From JAFIHK01 sp041441455 (GTDB taxonomy: Bacteria > Bacteroidota > Bacteroidia > Bacteroidales > UBA932), in NCBI GenBank assembly GCA_041441455.1, contig JASDTB010000020.1, forward strand, positions 1 to 29,024: 29,024 nt of DNA, read 5' to 3'. Under the pieces are notes generated by a model, which did no database searches, was not told the DNA's origin, and saw only the letters and a list, made by a program, of their open reading frames with translations. Numbering within the stretch: position 1 is the first letter of the stretch; every line of letters starts with the position of its first letter. Shown piece by piece: positions 8,838 through 16,632 of the stretch. A program made the translations under genes and the position numbers.

Positions 8838-9998
8838 TTATAGTCCCCAGTTTCTAGGAAGCCACTCAGCCTCTATTGTATTTTGCACCGATGCAGGAAG
8901 ACTCTTGAAAAAGTCAAAACCAGTAAGCGTTTCAATTTCGTCAATAGATTTAGTCATTGATGCATTAGGAGCAATGTTTCCATAAGAGCGGTGCTCTACC
9001 CAAAAACCAATCGCATCATATTTACCAGCCTTAAGTCTTAGCAATACTTTGTAGTAGTAGTTTGGAATAGCAACCTTTACACCATTGTTATCATTAACAT
9101 AGTTAACAGTCTCATTCTTTCCTGGAGTCTTTAAAATTGCACCAGTCACTACATATAATGTATCACATGCTTGCATCCAGTTTCTTACCTGATTCTCTAA
9201 TTGATTCCACATATCTTGATTGAGTCTAGACATTTGAGGAGTCATATTAGTAAAATAGAAAGTTTGTCTGTTAGTAGCAGTATTACATGTTCTGTCTCCC
9301 GATGGAATTTGGTGGCCACGATCGAATGAGTTAATACCTGAGAAGTAAGTAGGCTGAGAAGATTGAGCAATCTTAGGATCATAAGCCCAATCATCTGTCC
9401 TTCCTGAACTTCCGATATAACTAGGATGGTGCGGATAAGCAACCCAATACGCAATCTTCTCTTTTTTATCGAACATCATCGAGTAATTTCTTACCGATTT
9501 TGAGTTTACTGTTGCATAATGTGTTACGACTTGGCAATCCGAATTTCCACCTCCAGCCGGCAATTCTAACCAAGACCCAATCGGTTGTGGATTTGGATCA
9601 GGATCAGGGTCAGGATTTTGTCCACCACCTGTTTTTCCTTTCTGCAATACAGTCACCTTAGAAGAGCTTCCTCCTGAAGTTACTGTAATCTCAGCAGATC
9701 TGTCTGATGTAGTTGTATTCTCAGAAAATCTTAGGATTACATTAGTATTTCCAGAGCCTGTCGCAGGGTCAGGAGTGCACCAATTCAATTCTGTACCAGT
9801 GTATGTTATAGAAATAGACCAAGCACCAGTAGTTCTGACATACAAAAATTGGCTAAGTGTATTGGCAGTAATCTGCGGAGATGAGATCTCAGCAGTCACT
9901 TCGGTATCGCCGGTACCGCTCTCTTTACTACAAGAAACAGCAAGTAGTAAAGAGAGAACAAGAACCTTAAGCGATAATTTTATATTGAATATTTTCAT
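8838..9998 (-). CDS. BACON-domain DNA/RNA non-specific endonuclease (NUC1) lipoprotein
   Basis: A 386-residue lipoprotein. The signal peptide ends LAVSC with lipidated Cys23. A BACON domain (about 35-120) is followed by an Asp-Pro linker (130-139), then a beta-beta-alpha-Me non-specific endonuclease domain (about 150-385). The catalytic DRGH is at 226-229 (His229) within FDRGHQIPSGDRT. The metal-binding Asn region FTNMTPQ is followed by LNQDMWNQLE. Family enzymes cut both DNA and RNA. BACON domains are seen mainly in surface proteins of Bacteroidales. It is the second gene of the operon, 14 bp after the large DUF5689 gene. Its likely role is to cut extracellular nucleic acid at the outer membrane. 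Confidence 0.92.
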   Translation of the reverse strand: MKIFNIKLSLKVLVLSLLLAVSCSKESGTGDTEVTAEISSPQITANTLSQFLYVRTTGAWSISITYTGTELNWCTPDPATGSGNTNVILRFSENTTTSDRSAEITVTSGGSSSKVTVLQKGKTGGGQNPDPDPDPNPQPIGSWLELPAGGGNSDCQVVTHYATVNSKSVRNYSMMFDKKEKIAYWVAYPHHPSYIGSSGRTDDWAYDPKIAQSSQPTYFSGINSFDRGHQIPSGDRTCNTATNRQTFYFTNMTPQMSRLNQDMWNQLENQVRNWMQACDTLYVVTGAILKTPGKNETVNYVNDNNGVKVAIPNYYYKVLLRLKAGKYDAIGFWVEHRSYGNIAPNASMTKSIDEIETLTGFDFFKSLPASVQNTIEAEWLPRNWGL

Positions 9999-10012
9999 CT
10001 ATCTACGGGACG

Positions 10013-12700
10013 TTAGTTTTTACTCTTCACAACGATATCGTCTAAGAAGAATCTGTTAGAAGCAGCTAATTCAGCAGCAATCTTAATTTTTGTTGTACTT
10101 GTAGCTCCAGTAATTTGAACAGTATATTCAACCATTCCTGTAACTGTATCTACTCTACCTGGCAGTGCTACTGTTCCGTTAGTAATTGTACCGGTACCCT
10201 CAGCAATAGAGACCACCAAGTTTTTACCAGCAGTTTCCCAGTTAGCAGCTTTAAATGTCAATGTAACGTCGGTTGCTGTAGCTCCAATTGCAGTAAGTGC
10301 AGGAGTAGTTAACGTTCCTAGTTTACTTGAAGTTCCAAATTTCATAGCTCCTTCTGCTTTACTTGCATTTTCTCCAGCCCAACCAGTCAAACCTGCAGCA
10401 GCAAAATCGGTAACTGAAGGATAACTTGCGTTAGATACGAAAGCAACCCCTGGAGTTGGAACAAGTCCTAACCCACCACCTGTAAAGGCAGCAAAGTTTT
10501 CTGACAGATAAGTAGTTGTTTGAGGAGTACCAGCAGCTTCAACGGTTCCATTAACAGTTAAGCTTCCTGTAATCCCTGTACCAGTAATCATGAAAGTAAC
10601 TGCACCAGCAGTTGTCGGAGTACCAGCTAAACTAATAACTATAGTTCCGTTTGCAAGACCAAAGCTACCTGTAAAGGTTCTAGGAGTTGTAAATCCGCCA
10701 GCACCAGCACCAGAAATATCTACAGCATAAGAAAATGCCGAACCTGGTGTTGCATTTGTAAATGGAATAGACACGAAATTGGTAAGACCAGTAAGAGCGG
10801 TTCCAACTTTCATAGTTCCGCTTACAGAAACAGTTCCAATTGTAAGTTGAGCAGGAGCCCCAAATCTAGCATTTGTCATACCAGCATAATCAGAAGCAGC
10901 TCTAGGCATTACTTGATAAACAGTGTTATTAACACTTGCAATACCTTTTAATACTCCACTTCCTTGAGGAACATTATCAGTTTTGAATGCAGCATATGAC
11001 GCTGTAAACATTACAAATGACTCACCATTATTAGACTCCATATTAATTGAAGTGTGTGCTGCTCCACCTACTGTTTTGCTAAGATCCGCATTTACCACTT
11101 GAACATTAGAAACAGCAACATACATAGACTCATAGTTACCTGTCAACAATTGAGCAGCAGTAATCGGAACTGCGTTAATTGTCTTAGTTTCACCTGTTGG
11201 AGTCATGTTTGCATTTGCAAAGTTATTTAACTGAAGAAGTCCGTTATATTTAGATAGAACCGCATTTTTTAAATTAAATTCTAATTCAGTACCTACTGCC
11301 ATTGTTGCAGCATTGGCTGTAAGCCTAACAGCTATACCAGCACCATTATCAGAAACAACAATATTTTTTAGAGATGTACTATTAGCTCCTGTTTGATCGC
11401 TAATCATTACAGCTTTCATAAATAGATCTTCTGTAATTGTAGTCTCACCTTTAGCTCTTAGCTCACTTACTGTGATATATGTTTTTTGCACACCTGCTGT
11501 AGTTGTAAAGTTCATCTCAGAACCATAATAGGTTTGAGTTGCAGTTTTGGCATAAGCTCTATAAGTATAAGTAGTGCTCTTTGTTAGGTTAACTAGATTA
11601 ACTGTAAATGCATTCAAAGTAATTGAAGAAGCAGCAACTTTAGTATATGTACCAGCACCTGTTTTGTACTCAACACCAGCCTCAGTAACCTGCATTGTAA
11701 GAGGAGCTGTAAAGCTACCTGCAACAGTTGCAGATGTTTCGGCAAGATTAGATGCAGCTGCAGTAAATACAGTCACATTACTAACTGGAGCATTCGTTGA
11801 TTTTACTACGATATCATCTAGTCTCATTGTACTAGCTTCAGTAGTTTCGAATTTCAAATACATAAACTCAGAGCCTGCAGGGATTGAAACATTTGCAGTA
11901 GCCTGACCCCAAATTTGTCCACTTACAAAAGTATATGAAACTGGAGCCCAGCTTGTTCCATTTGTACTAACTGATAGTAGCATTTTCTCTGGATAGAATA
12001 CATTTGCATCTGGAGCATTCATTAGATATCTAGTTGCACCAAATGTAATTACGAAGTTTTGATTACCGCCGGTAGCAATCTTGTTGATTTCAAAATGCGC
12101 ATTACCTGCTTGACCTGCACCGAAGAATACACTTGCTCCACCAGAAGCGCCAGCATATTCACTAGATGCTTTTGAAGGAGTTCTTAATGAAGCACCTTCA
12201 CCTGTAAATGTAATTGAAGCTGTTACACCAGGACCAGAATGTCCCCAATCAGTATATGTATCAGGATATGCCCATGGGCTTGCAGATGGAGCTGAAGTAC
12301 CAAAATTAATAGCGTAAAGCTGAGTAGTTTGGATGGCACCAGTCTGTTTAACTTTAATATACTCATAAACTGTAGGAGTTGCTATTTTAATAGTAGCCTC
12401 TCTATCTACTCCTTGGTTTGGAAGCAAAGTTAGTTTTACCTCTCCATTGCCTTCACCTTTCGCAGGTTCAACGGCAATCCAGTTTTCAGTCCCAGCAACT
12501 GATACTTGAACAGTCCAAGGACGATTTGATTCAACAGTAAACGTTACAGAACCACCCTCTTTAGGAGCGGTAACATTCTGTTGACTCAGTTTTACAAATG
12601 GAGTATCAAAATTGATCTCCTCTTTGTTACAGCCAACTGCCGACAATACTAGCGACAGCAATAGCAAAAATCTGAATTTTAGATTCTTTAGTTGTTTCAT
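10013..12700 (-). CDS. Large multidomain surface lipoprotein with BACON, FN3 and DUF5689 domains
   Basis: An 895-residue lipoprotein and first gene of the nuclease operon. The frame opens at 12748, but the ATG at 12700 starts a proper signal peptide (LVLSAVGC, Cys24), so I chose that. Domains seen: BACON (about 30-125), a jelly-roll-like module (about 130-310) ending in LDDIVVKS, an FN3-like domain (about 315-400), DUF5689 (about 405-615), an Ig-like stretch, and a second jelly-roll-like module (about 735-895) beginning YLSENFAAF and again ending in LDDIVVKS. The protein is low in Lys and rich in Ala, Thr, Gly and Ser, as is common in exported adhesin-like proteins. It is probably a surface capture or scaffold protein for the nucleases and receptor; that role is inferred. 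Confidence 0.85.
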   Translation of the reverse strand: MKQLKNLKFRFLLLLSLVLSAVGCNKEEINFDTPFVKLSQQNVTAPKEGGSVTFTVESNRPWTVQVSVAGTENWIAVEPAKGEGNGEVKLTLLPNQGVDREATIKIATPTVYEYIKVKQTGAIQTTQLYAINFGTSAPSASPWAYPDTYTDWGHSGPGVTASITFTGEGASLRTPSKASSEYAGASGGASVFFGAGQAGNAHFEINKIATGGNQNFVITFGATRYLMNAPDANVFYPEKMLLSVSTNGTSWAPVSYTFVSGQIWGQATANVSIPAGSEFMYLKFETTEASTMRLDDIVVKSTNAPVSNVTVFTAAASNLAETSATVAGSFTAPLTMQVTEAGVEYKTGAGTYTKVAASSITLNAFTVNLVNLTKSTTYTYRAYAKTATQTYYGSEMNFTTTAGVQKTYITVSELRAKGETTITEDLFMKAVMISDQTGANSTSLKNIVVSDNGAGIAVRLTANAATMAVGTELEFNLKNAVLSKYNGLLQLNNFANANMTPTGETKTINAVPITAAQLLTGNYESMYVAVSNVQVVNADLSKTVGGAAHTSINMESNNGESFVMFTASYAAFKTDNVPQGSGVLKGIASVNNTVYQVMPRAASDYAGMTNARFGAPAQLTIGTVSVSGTMKVGTALTGLTNFVSIPFTNATPGSAFSYAVDISGAGAGGFTTPRTFTGSFGLANGTIVISLAGTPTTAGAVTFMITGTGITGSLTVNGTVEAAGTPQTTTYLSENFAAFTGGGLGLVPTPGVAFVSNASYPSVTDFAAAGLTGWAGENASKAEGAMKFGTSSKLGTLTTPALTAIGATATDVTLTFKAANWETAGKNLVVSIAEGTGTITNGTVALPGRVDTVTGMVEYTVQITGATSTTKIKIAAELAASNRFFLDDIVVKSKN

Positions 12701-12752
12701 CTGTAAAAAAATTGATTTAAATTTCAGAAAAAACACCACTAGACACAATAGA

Positions 12753-12775
12753 CAGGTTTTTTTCCGGCAAACCTG
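12753..12775 (-). other. Hairpin in the leader of the nuclease operon
   Basis: CAGGTTT (12753-12759) and AAACCTG (12769-12775) form a perfect 7-bp stem around a 9-nt loop. It lies in the roughly 140-nt leader between the predicted promoter and the first ATG (12700). No U-tract follows in the minus direction, so it is not a plain terminator. A role in mRNA stability or translation is possible but not shown. Confidence 0.35.
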
Positions 12776-12848
12776 AACATTGCATCCAGCAATATTTTCA
12801 TATGATAGTAATTAGATATTATTGCTTATAATTAATTCCAAAAGTCTA

Positions 12849-12879
12849 CAAAGTTAAAATAATATCTAATCATTCTCAA
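12849..12879 (-). promoter_or_regulatory. Promoter of the nuclease/TonB operon
   Basis: On the minus strand, TAACTTTG (12856-12849) fits the Bacteroidetes -7 box TAnnTTTG. TTG (12879-12877) lies 20 bp upstream as a -33 element. Transcription would start near 12842, giving a leader of about 140 nt before the first gene. Confidence 0.6.
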
Positions 12880-12939
12880 TAATTTTCATATATATAGCAA
12901 CTTTTGTTACTCTTTAATAAATTTAAAACAAGAAAATTG

Positions 12940-14109
12940 CTAGAAACTATACATAACCATGAGCTGTGCTCTGTTGGCATTCCCTAGCGATAAATCCATG
13001 TTTTGTCTGTAGCCGTGTATATACTCTCCGGCTATAGTTAGATTTTTAACAACACCCCAGAATAGTGAAGCTGAATAATAACTACCTCTGAAATAGTCCT
13101 TTGCACTATAATAATTATCTTTAACACTAATACCAGATACAGAATAGTTTGAAGTAAAATAAAGAGACTTACTCAAATCTGCCTTGATTCCCAGAGATGC
13201 ACCATACATTGGGATTGCTTGAACACCACCATTTACATTATCAGCAACAAGGTCTAAATTAAGTGCCGCAAGATCATTTATATATCTAGCAATACCCTTT
13301 CCATAAATTATTTGAGAATAGATTGAAAATGACTTTCCAAACTTATGCATTCCACTTAATTGAACGCCAAGTCCAACTTCTGACTTTATTTTTTCACCAG
13401 CAACATTTCCGTATTCAAGGTTCCTTACAACACCTGCTAATTTAATATGTCCATTTTTATTTTTATACTGAACATAAATTGGAACATCTGGATAGTTTTG
13501 ATTAATCGCTTTTATACCACTCAATGTACCCATTTTCACTTTTGGAAATTCCAAAGCGATACCTAACGACAAACCATTATCGAAACTATGTCTATAACCA
13601 ATTAAAGGAGTTCTGAAAAATGTCCTAGAGTTAACACCTTGAATGTCTATTGTAGGAGCATTCGCAGGAAGGTCGCTCATAAAGCTCCAAGTTTGGCCAA
13701 AAGTAAATCCTGCAAAAGAGACATATGCTTGCCTTAACCTCAATACATCAGAGGCTCCCCGAAAGTCAGTCTCTACAAAAAATTCTATATCACCAAGTTT
13801 ATCAACCTTTTGAATCACCTTTAAGTTTAATCTTGTCGCTGAGGCATCAAAACTAAGCCTAGACTCATTGTCCCAAACATTAGGGGCCGATTGAGTAGAA
13901 CTAATAAAATCATAATTTGGAACTGATCCGCCAAAATCAGCGAAGGTCACTGCACGAATGAATCCGCCAAATTTAATTGATGTATTACCCTTTTCGAACA
14001 GAAAAGGAGACTTGTCACTTTTCTGCTCTTGCTTTGTCTGTGCAAATGTAATCTGTGATATAAAAAGCAGACAGACAAGCATTAATGTGTAAGATGCATT
14101 TTTTTTCAT
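12940..14109 (-). CDS. DcaP-like outer-membrane porin
   Basis: A 389-residue predicted outer-membrane beta-barrel. A signal peptide (1-23, ending FAQ) is followed by SIKFGGFIRAVTFADFGG, DFRGASDVLRLRQAYVSF and FGQTWSFMSDLPANAPTID, which I recognise from the DcaP family of porins. The last strand ends in MVMYSF, with the C-terminal Phe expected of barrels. The N-terminal coiled coil of some DcaP proteins is missing. The gene lies 8 bp after the YeiH-type exporter gene, so the two form an operon. The pairing suggests that an anion or organic acid moved across the inner membrane leaves or enters through this porin; the substrate is unknown. Confidence 0.8.
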   Translation of the reverse strand: MKKNASYTLMLVCLLFISQITFAQTKQEQKSDKSPFLFEKGNTSIKFGGFIRAVTFADFGGSVPNYDFISSTQSAPNVWDNESRLSFDASATRLNLKVIQKVDKLGDIEFFVETDFRGASDVLRLRQAYVSFAGFTFGQTWSFMSDLPANAPTIDIQGVNSRTFFRTPLIGYRHSFDNGLSLGIALEFPKVKMGTLSGIKAINQNYPDVPIYVQYKNKNGHIKLAGVVRNLEYGNVAGEKIKSEVGLGVQLSGMHKFGKSFSIYSQIIYGKGIARYINDLAALNLDLVADNVNGGVQAIPMYGASLGIKADLSKSLYFTSNYSVSGISVKDNYYSAKDYFRGSYYSASLFWGVVKNLTIAGEYIHGYRQNMDLSLGNANRAQLMVMYSF

Positions 14110-14117
14110 AGTTCAGA

Positions 14118-15350
14118 TTAATAATTCATTAGTATCCCAAATAATAAAAAGGCTACAATAAGAGTCACAATTATGTTAAATCCTTGAGCAATTAAAAATG
14201 CTTTTAATGGTTTCCTGTTCTCTTGTGTAAATAGTTCTTTGAAGTTAGTTTCAAGTCCAATACACACAAAAGCTACACTAAACAAAGTATTGCTAAATCC
14301 TTTGGAAATTTTTCCGAGAGATTTTGCCTCCTCTGGAGAGAAAAATAGACTAAAAACTAGAGATGCAACAATAAACCCAAGAACAAACTTAGGAAATCTA
14401 TCCCATAATAATCTAGCCGAAGGTTTTCTCTTCTCGTTCTTTCCTTGATATGACCAATATATTGAAATTATAAATGCAGCTAATCCAAGTAAAACATTCT
14501 GTGAAGATTTGATAATCACACTATACTTCTCTGCTGTCTCTCCCAAAACCTTTCCCGAAGCAACAACTGCTCCTGTTGTATCAATTGTACCACCCATCCA
14601 TGCTCCTGCAACCTCTGGGGTTAAACCCATCCATTTTGCAATCAGGGGCATTAAGTACATCATAGGGATAGCTACAACCAAAACTAAAGAGATAACATAA
14701 GACAATTTTTTATTATCACCCTTAATCGCACCGCAAGTAGCAATCGCAGCAGAGACACCACATATAGAAACTGCACTTGCCAACATTGTTGACATCTCTC
14801 TATCTACATTCATCTTTCTCGACAACCAATATGCGAAATACCAAACAGAGACAACTACCGCAAGAGCTTGAACAAGTCCAAAGGCTCCAGCCTTCATAAT
14901 TTCACTGAATAGTATAGTGGAACCTAGACAAATTAATCCAATTTTAATATAAAATTCACTTTGCACAGCTGGCTTTAACCATTCAGGAACTCTGAAAAAA
15001 TTGCTGATAATTAATCCCAGAGCAACTGAGAAGAGAACAGATTCTAATCCAAGTTTTTTAATTGGGGCAAACTCAGCTAACGCTTGTGCAGAAGCAGCAA
15101 TAACAAAAATCATTAAAAACGAAAACAGAATTCCTTTAACTGGCTTGCCAAGCAATGCAGAGGTCAAATAGACCAATCCAAGCAAAAAACCAAACATGTA
15201 AGTTAATTTGATAATTGAATCGGTTTGCAAAAAATCCTTAGGAACTCTAGGCATAAAATCGGGAACAAGTGCTACTAGTGTTAATATAAGGGTACCAGCC
15301 GCTACAATGACCCATTCTTCATTTTTAAAAAAAGAGAGTACTTTGTTCAT
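14118..15350 (-). CDS. YeiH-type (UPF0324) putative sulfate/anion exporter
   Basis: A 410-residue inner-membrane protein of the YeiH/UPF0324 'putative sulfate exporter' family, with about ten hydrophobic segments. Family landmarks: ASAVSICGVSAAIATCGAI, then GAWMGGTIDTTGAVVASG, and the later VAFVCIGLETNFKEL. Length fits the longer members. The sulfate assignment in other bacteria rests mostly on genetic context, so I keep it tentative. It is the first gene of an operon with the DcaP-like porin and sits behind a good promoter whose spacer holds a palindrome (15390-15406), so expression is probably repressor-controlled. Confidence 0.87.
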   Translation of the reverse strand: MNKVLSFFKNEEWVIVAAGTLILTLVALVPDFMPRVPKDFLQTDSIIKLTYMFGFLLGLVYLTSALLGKPVKGILFSFLMIFVIAASAQALAEFAPIKKLGLESVLFSVALGLIISNFFRVPEWLKPAVQSEFYIKIGLICLGSTILFSEIMKAGAFGLVQALAVVVSVWYFAYWLSRKMNVDREMSTMLASAVSICGVSAAIATCGAIKGDNKKLSYVISLVLVVAIPMMYLMPLIAKWMGLTPEVAGAWMGGTIDTTGAVVASGKVLGETAEKYSVIIKSSQNVLLGLAAFIISIYWSYQGKNEKRKPSARLLWDRFPKFVLGFIVASLVFSLFFSPEEAKSLGKISKGFSNTLFSVAFVCIGLETNFKELFTQENRKPLKAFLIAQGFNIIVTLIVAFLLFGILMNY

Positions 15351-15378
15351 AGTTCAACATTTTAAATTTTCATATCTA

Positions 15379-15409
15379 CAAAAGTAAACGCTTTTACTGT
15401 AAAAGCAAA
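15379..15409 (-). promoter_or_regulatory. Promoter of the YeiH-porin operon
   Basis: On the minus strand, TTTG (15409-15406) and TACTTTTG (15386-15379) are separated by 19 bp. This is an excellent match to the Bacteroidetes TTTG-N19-TAnnTTTG promoter. The start codon at 15350 would have a leader of about 22 nt. Confidence 0.75.
15390..15406. promoter_or_regulatory. 17-bp operator-like palindrome in the promoter spacer
   Basis: GCTTTTAC, a central T, then GTAAAAGC form a perfect 8-1-8 inverted repeat. It lies exactly between the -33 and -7 elements of the YeiH-porin promoter and touches the -33 box. A further GTAAA-like half-site overlaps the -7 box at 15384-15388. The position suits a repressor. 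The regulator is not encoded next to it. Confidence 0.6.
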
Positions 15410-15449
15410 TACCAATATCTAGGTATTTTCACTTTTTTTCCATCTAATT

Positions 15450-15478
15450 GCAACTTTTTAGGGAGTCTGGTCGTCTAA
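15450..15478 (+). promoter_or_regulatory. ECF-sigma-type promoter of the head-GIN gene
   Basis: GCAACTT (15450-15456) and CGTCTAA (15472-15478) are 15 bp apart. This fits the general ECF promoter pattern of an AAC motif at -35 and CGTC at -10. No TAnnTTTG box is present. The start codon at 15514 would lie about 29 nt from the predicted transcription start. It also shows that the longer open frame from 15448 cannot be the real start. Confidence 0.6.
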
Positions 15479-15513
15479 TTTGTAAAGTATTCGAAAATCT
15501 AAATTTTAACAAA

Positions 15514-16230
15514 ATGAAAAAATATCATTATTTGCTGATCATCGGAGCAATCATTGCAGTTGCATGCTCATGCTTCAACTTTGAAACCATAAAACCATCG
15601 GGAAAATATCTAAAACAAGATAGGTCAATTGGTCAATTCAATAGTGTCTCTGTCTCTAGCGGTTTCGAATTGATATTAACTCAAAGTCCTTCAACAAAGC
15701 TAACAATTGAGACATACGAAAACATTCATAAAATAATCGTTACAGAAATTGTTGATGGTACTTTAAAGATTCATGCAAAAGACAACATTATGATTACAGG
15801 TAGAGCAGATGTAAAGATATATCTATCATGTATTGACCTTAAATCAATATCATCAAGTGGTGGAGGAAAAGTAAATGTAGAAAATGGATGGAAAGGTGAT
15901 GATTTGAAAATCAGAACTAGTGGAGGTGGTCGAATCTATGGGACTGTGGCTCTAAACACCCTAGAAATGGAGATGTCTGGCGGCTCAGAATCAAGACTTT
16001 CAGGAACAGTTGAGAAAATAACTGTTTCATCATCTGGAGGAAGTTCTCATGAACATTTTGGACTAATTGCACAAGAGTGCACAGCACAGATGTCGGGAGG
16101 AGCATCTGCAGAATTTAATGTAGTAAAAAAGCTATCTGTCACCGCTTCGGGTGGCACAAGAGTTAGATATAAAGGAAATCCTGTTGTAAACAAATCTGTT
16201 TCGGGAGGCTCATCGGTTTCGGCTGAATAA
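15514..16230 (+). CDS. Head-GIN domain (DUF2807) lipoprotein
   Basis: A 238-residue predicted lipoprotein with signal MKKYHYLLIIGAIIAVAC and lipidated Cys18. The mature part is a DUF2807 (putative auto-transporter adhesin, head GIN) domain. It opens with the characteristic F-N-S-V-S-V-S-S-G-F pattern and carries a ladder of SGG turns (SSGGGK, TSGGGR, MSGGSE, SSGGSS, MSGGAS, ASGGTR, VSGGSS), as expected for a beta-helix-like stack. The function of the family is unknown; it is extracytoplasmic. I chose the ATG at 15514 because it starts the signal peptide and lies just downstream of an ECF-type promoter. A terminator-like hairpin follows at 16272-16302. Confidence 0.88.
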   Translation: MKKYHYLLIIGAIIAVACSCFNFETIKPSGKYLKQDRSIGQFNSVSVSSGFELILTQSPSTKLTIETYENIHKIIVTEIVDGTLKIHAKDNIMITGRADVKIYLSCIDLKSISSSGGGKVNVENGWKGDDLKIRTSGGGRIYGTVALNTLEMEMSGGSESRLSGTVEKITVSSSGGSSHEHFGLIAQECTAQMSGGASAEFNVVKKLSVTASGGTRVRYKGNPVVNKSVSGGSSVSAE

Positions 16231-16271
16231 CTAGATTTTGAACGGTTTTAGTATATAGTATTTGATTAGGT

Positions 16272-16302
16272 AAAGAGGGTGTCTGTTATAGGCACCCTCT
16301 TT
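16272..16302 (+). terminator. Terminator-like hairpin after the head-GIN gene
   Basis: AAAGAGGGTG (16272-16281) and CACCCTCTTT (16293-16302) form a perfect 10-bp stem around an 11-nt loop. The U-tract is weak. The stem core is the same as that of the terminator at 20-53. Confidence 0.7.
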
Positions 16303-16347
16303 GATGTTTTACTTTAAATTGTTTCCTTTGCGGAATATTTTCAATTA

Positions 16348-16632
16348 ATGAGATCTTTTATAATGAGCTGGGCTCACATTTCGTGGGCATTCCTAATAAT
16401 CATTTTTTTATTCACTGGAGAGAAGAATAATTTTTCTTATTTCAACCTTTTGTTTCCGCTGATTTTAATGACATTATCTGGCATGTTCTGTGGTCTAATC
16501 CATTATAAACTCAAGTCAAAAATCAATCAAAACAGGTATCGCTTTTTAGCTATTTTATCATTAATATTTATTCTTCTGAATCTTGTCTCATACAAAATTG
16601 GATTAATATTACATTCAATCTTTATTCAATAG
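16348..16632 (+). CDS. Small membrane protein of unknown function
   Basis: A 94-residue open frame that I do not recognise. Three hydrophobic segments are visible (about residues 8-22, 30-51 and 66-90), with a basic loop KLKSKINQNRYR between the second and third. It therefore looks like a real small inner-membrane protein. It lies on the plus strand behind the head-GIN gene, but a terminator-like hairpin separates them. Its end overlaps the 3' end of the convergent 830-residue gene by 11 bp. No strong promoter was found. Confidence 0.55.
   Translation: MRSFIMSWAHISWAFLIIIFLFTGEKNNFSYFNLLFPLILMTLSGMFCGLIHYKLKSKINQNRYRFLAILSLIFILLNLVSYKIGLILHSIFIQ

Noticed and set aside
12701..12748. A longer start (MCLVVFFLKF) for the large DUF5689 protein
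   Set aside because: The ATG at 12700 begins a normal lipoprotein signal peptide with Cys24; the extra residues would spoil it.
12753..12775. The leader hairpin as an attenuator or terminator
   Set aside because: No U-tract follows on the minus strand.
15448..15513. A longer start (MQLFRES) for the head-GIN protein
   Set aside because: It overlaps the predicted ECF promoter, and the signal peptide starts at 15514.
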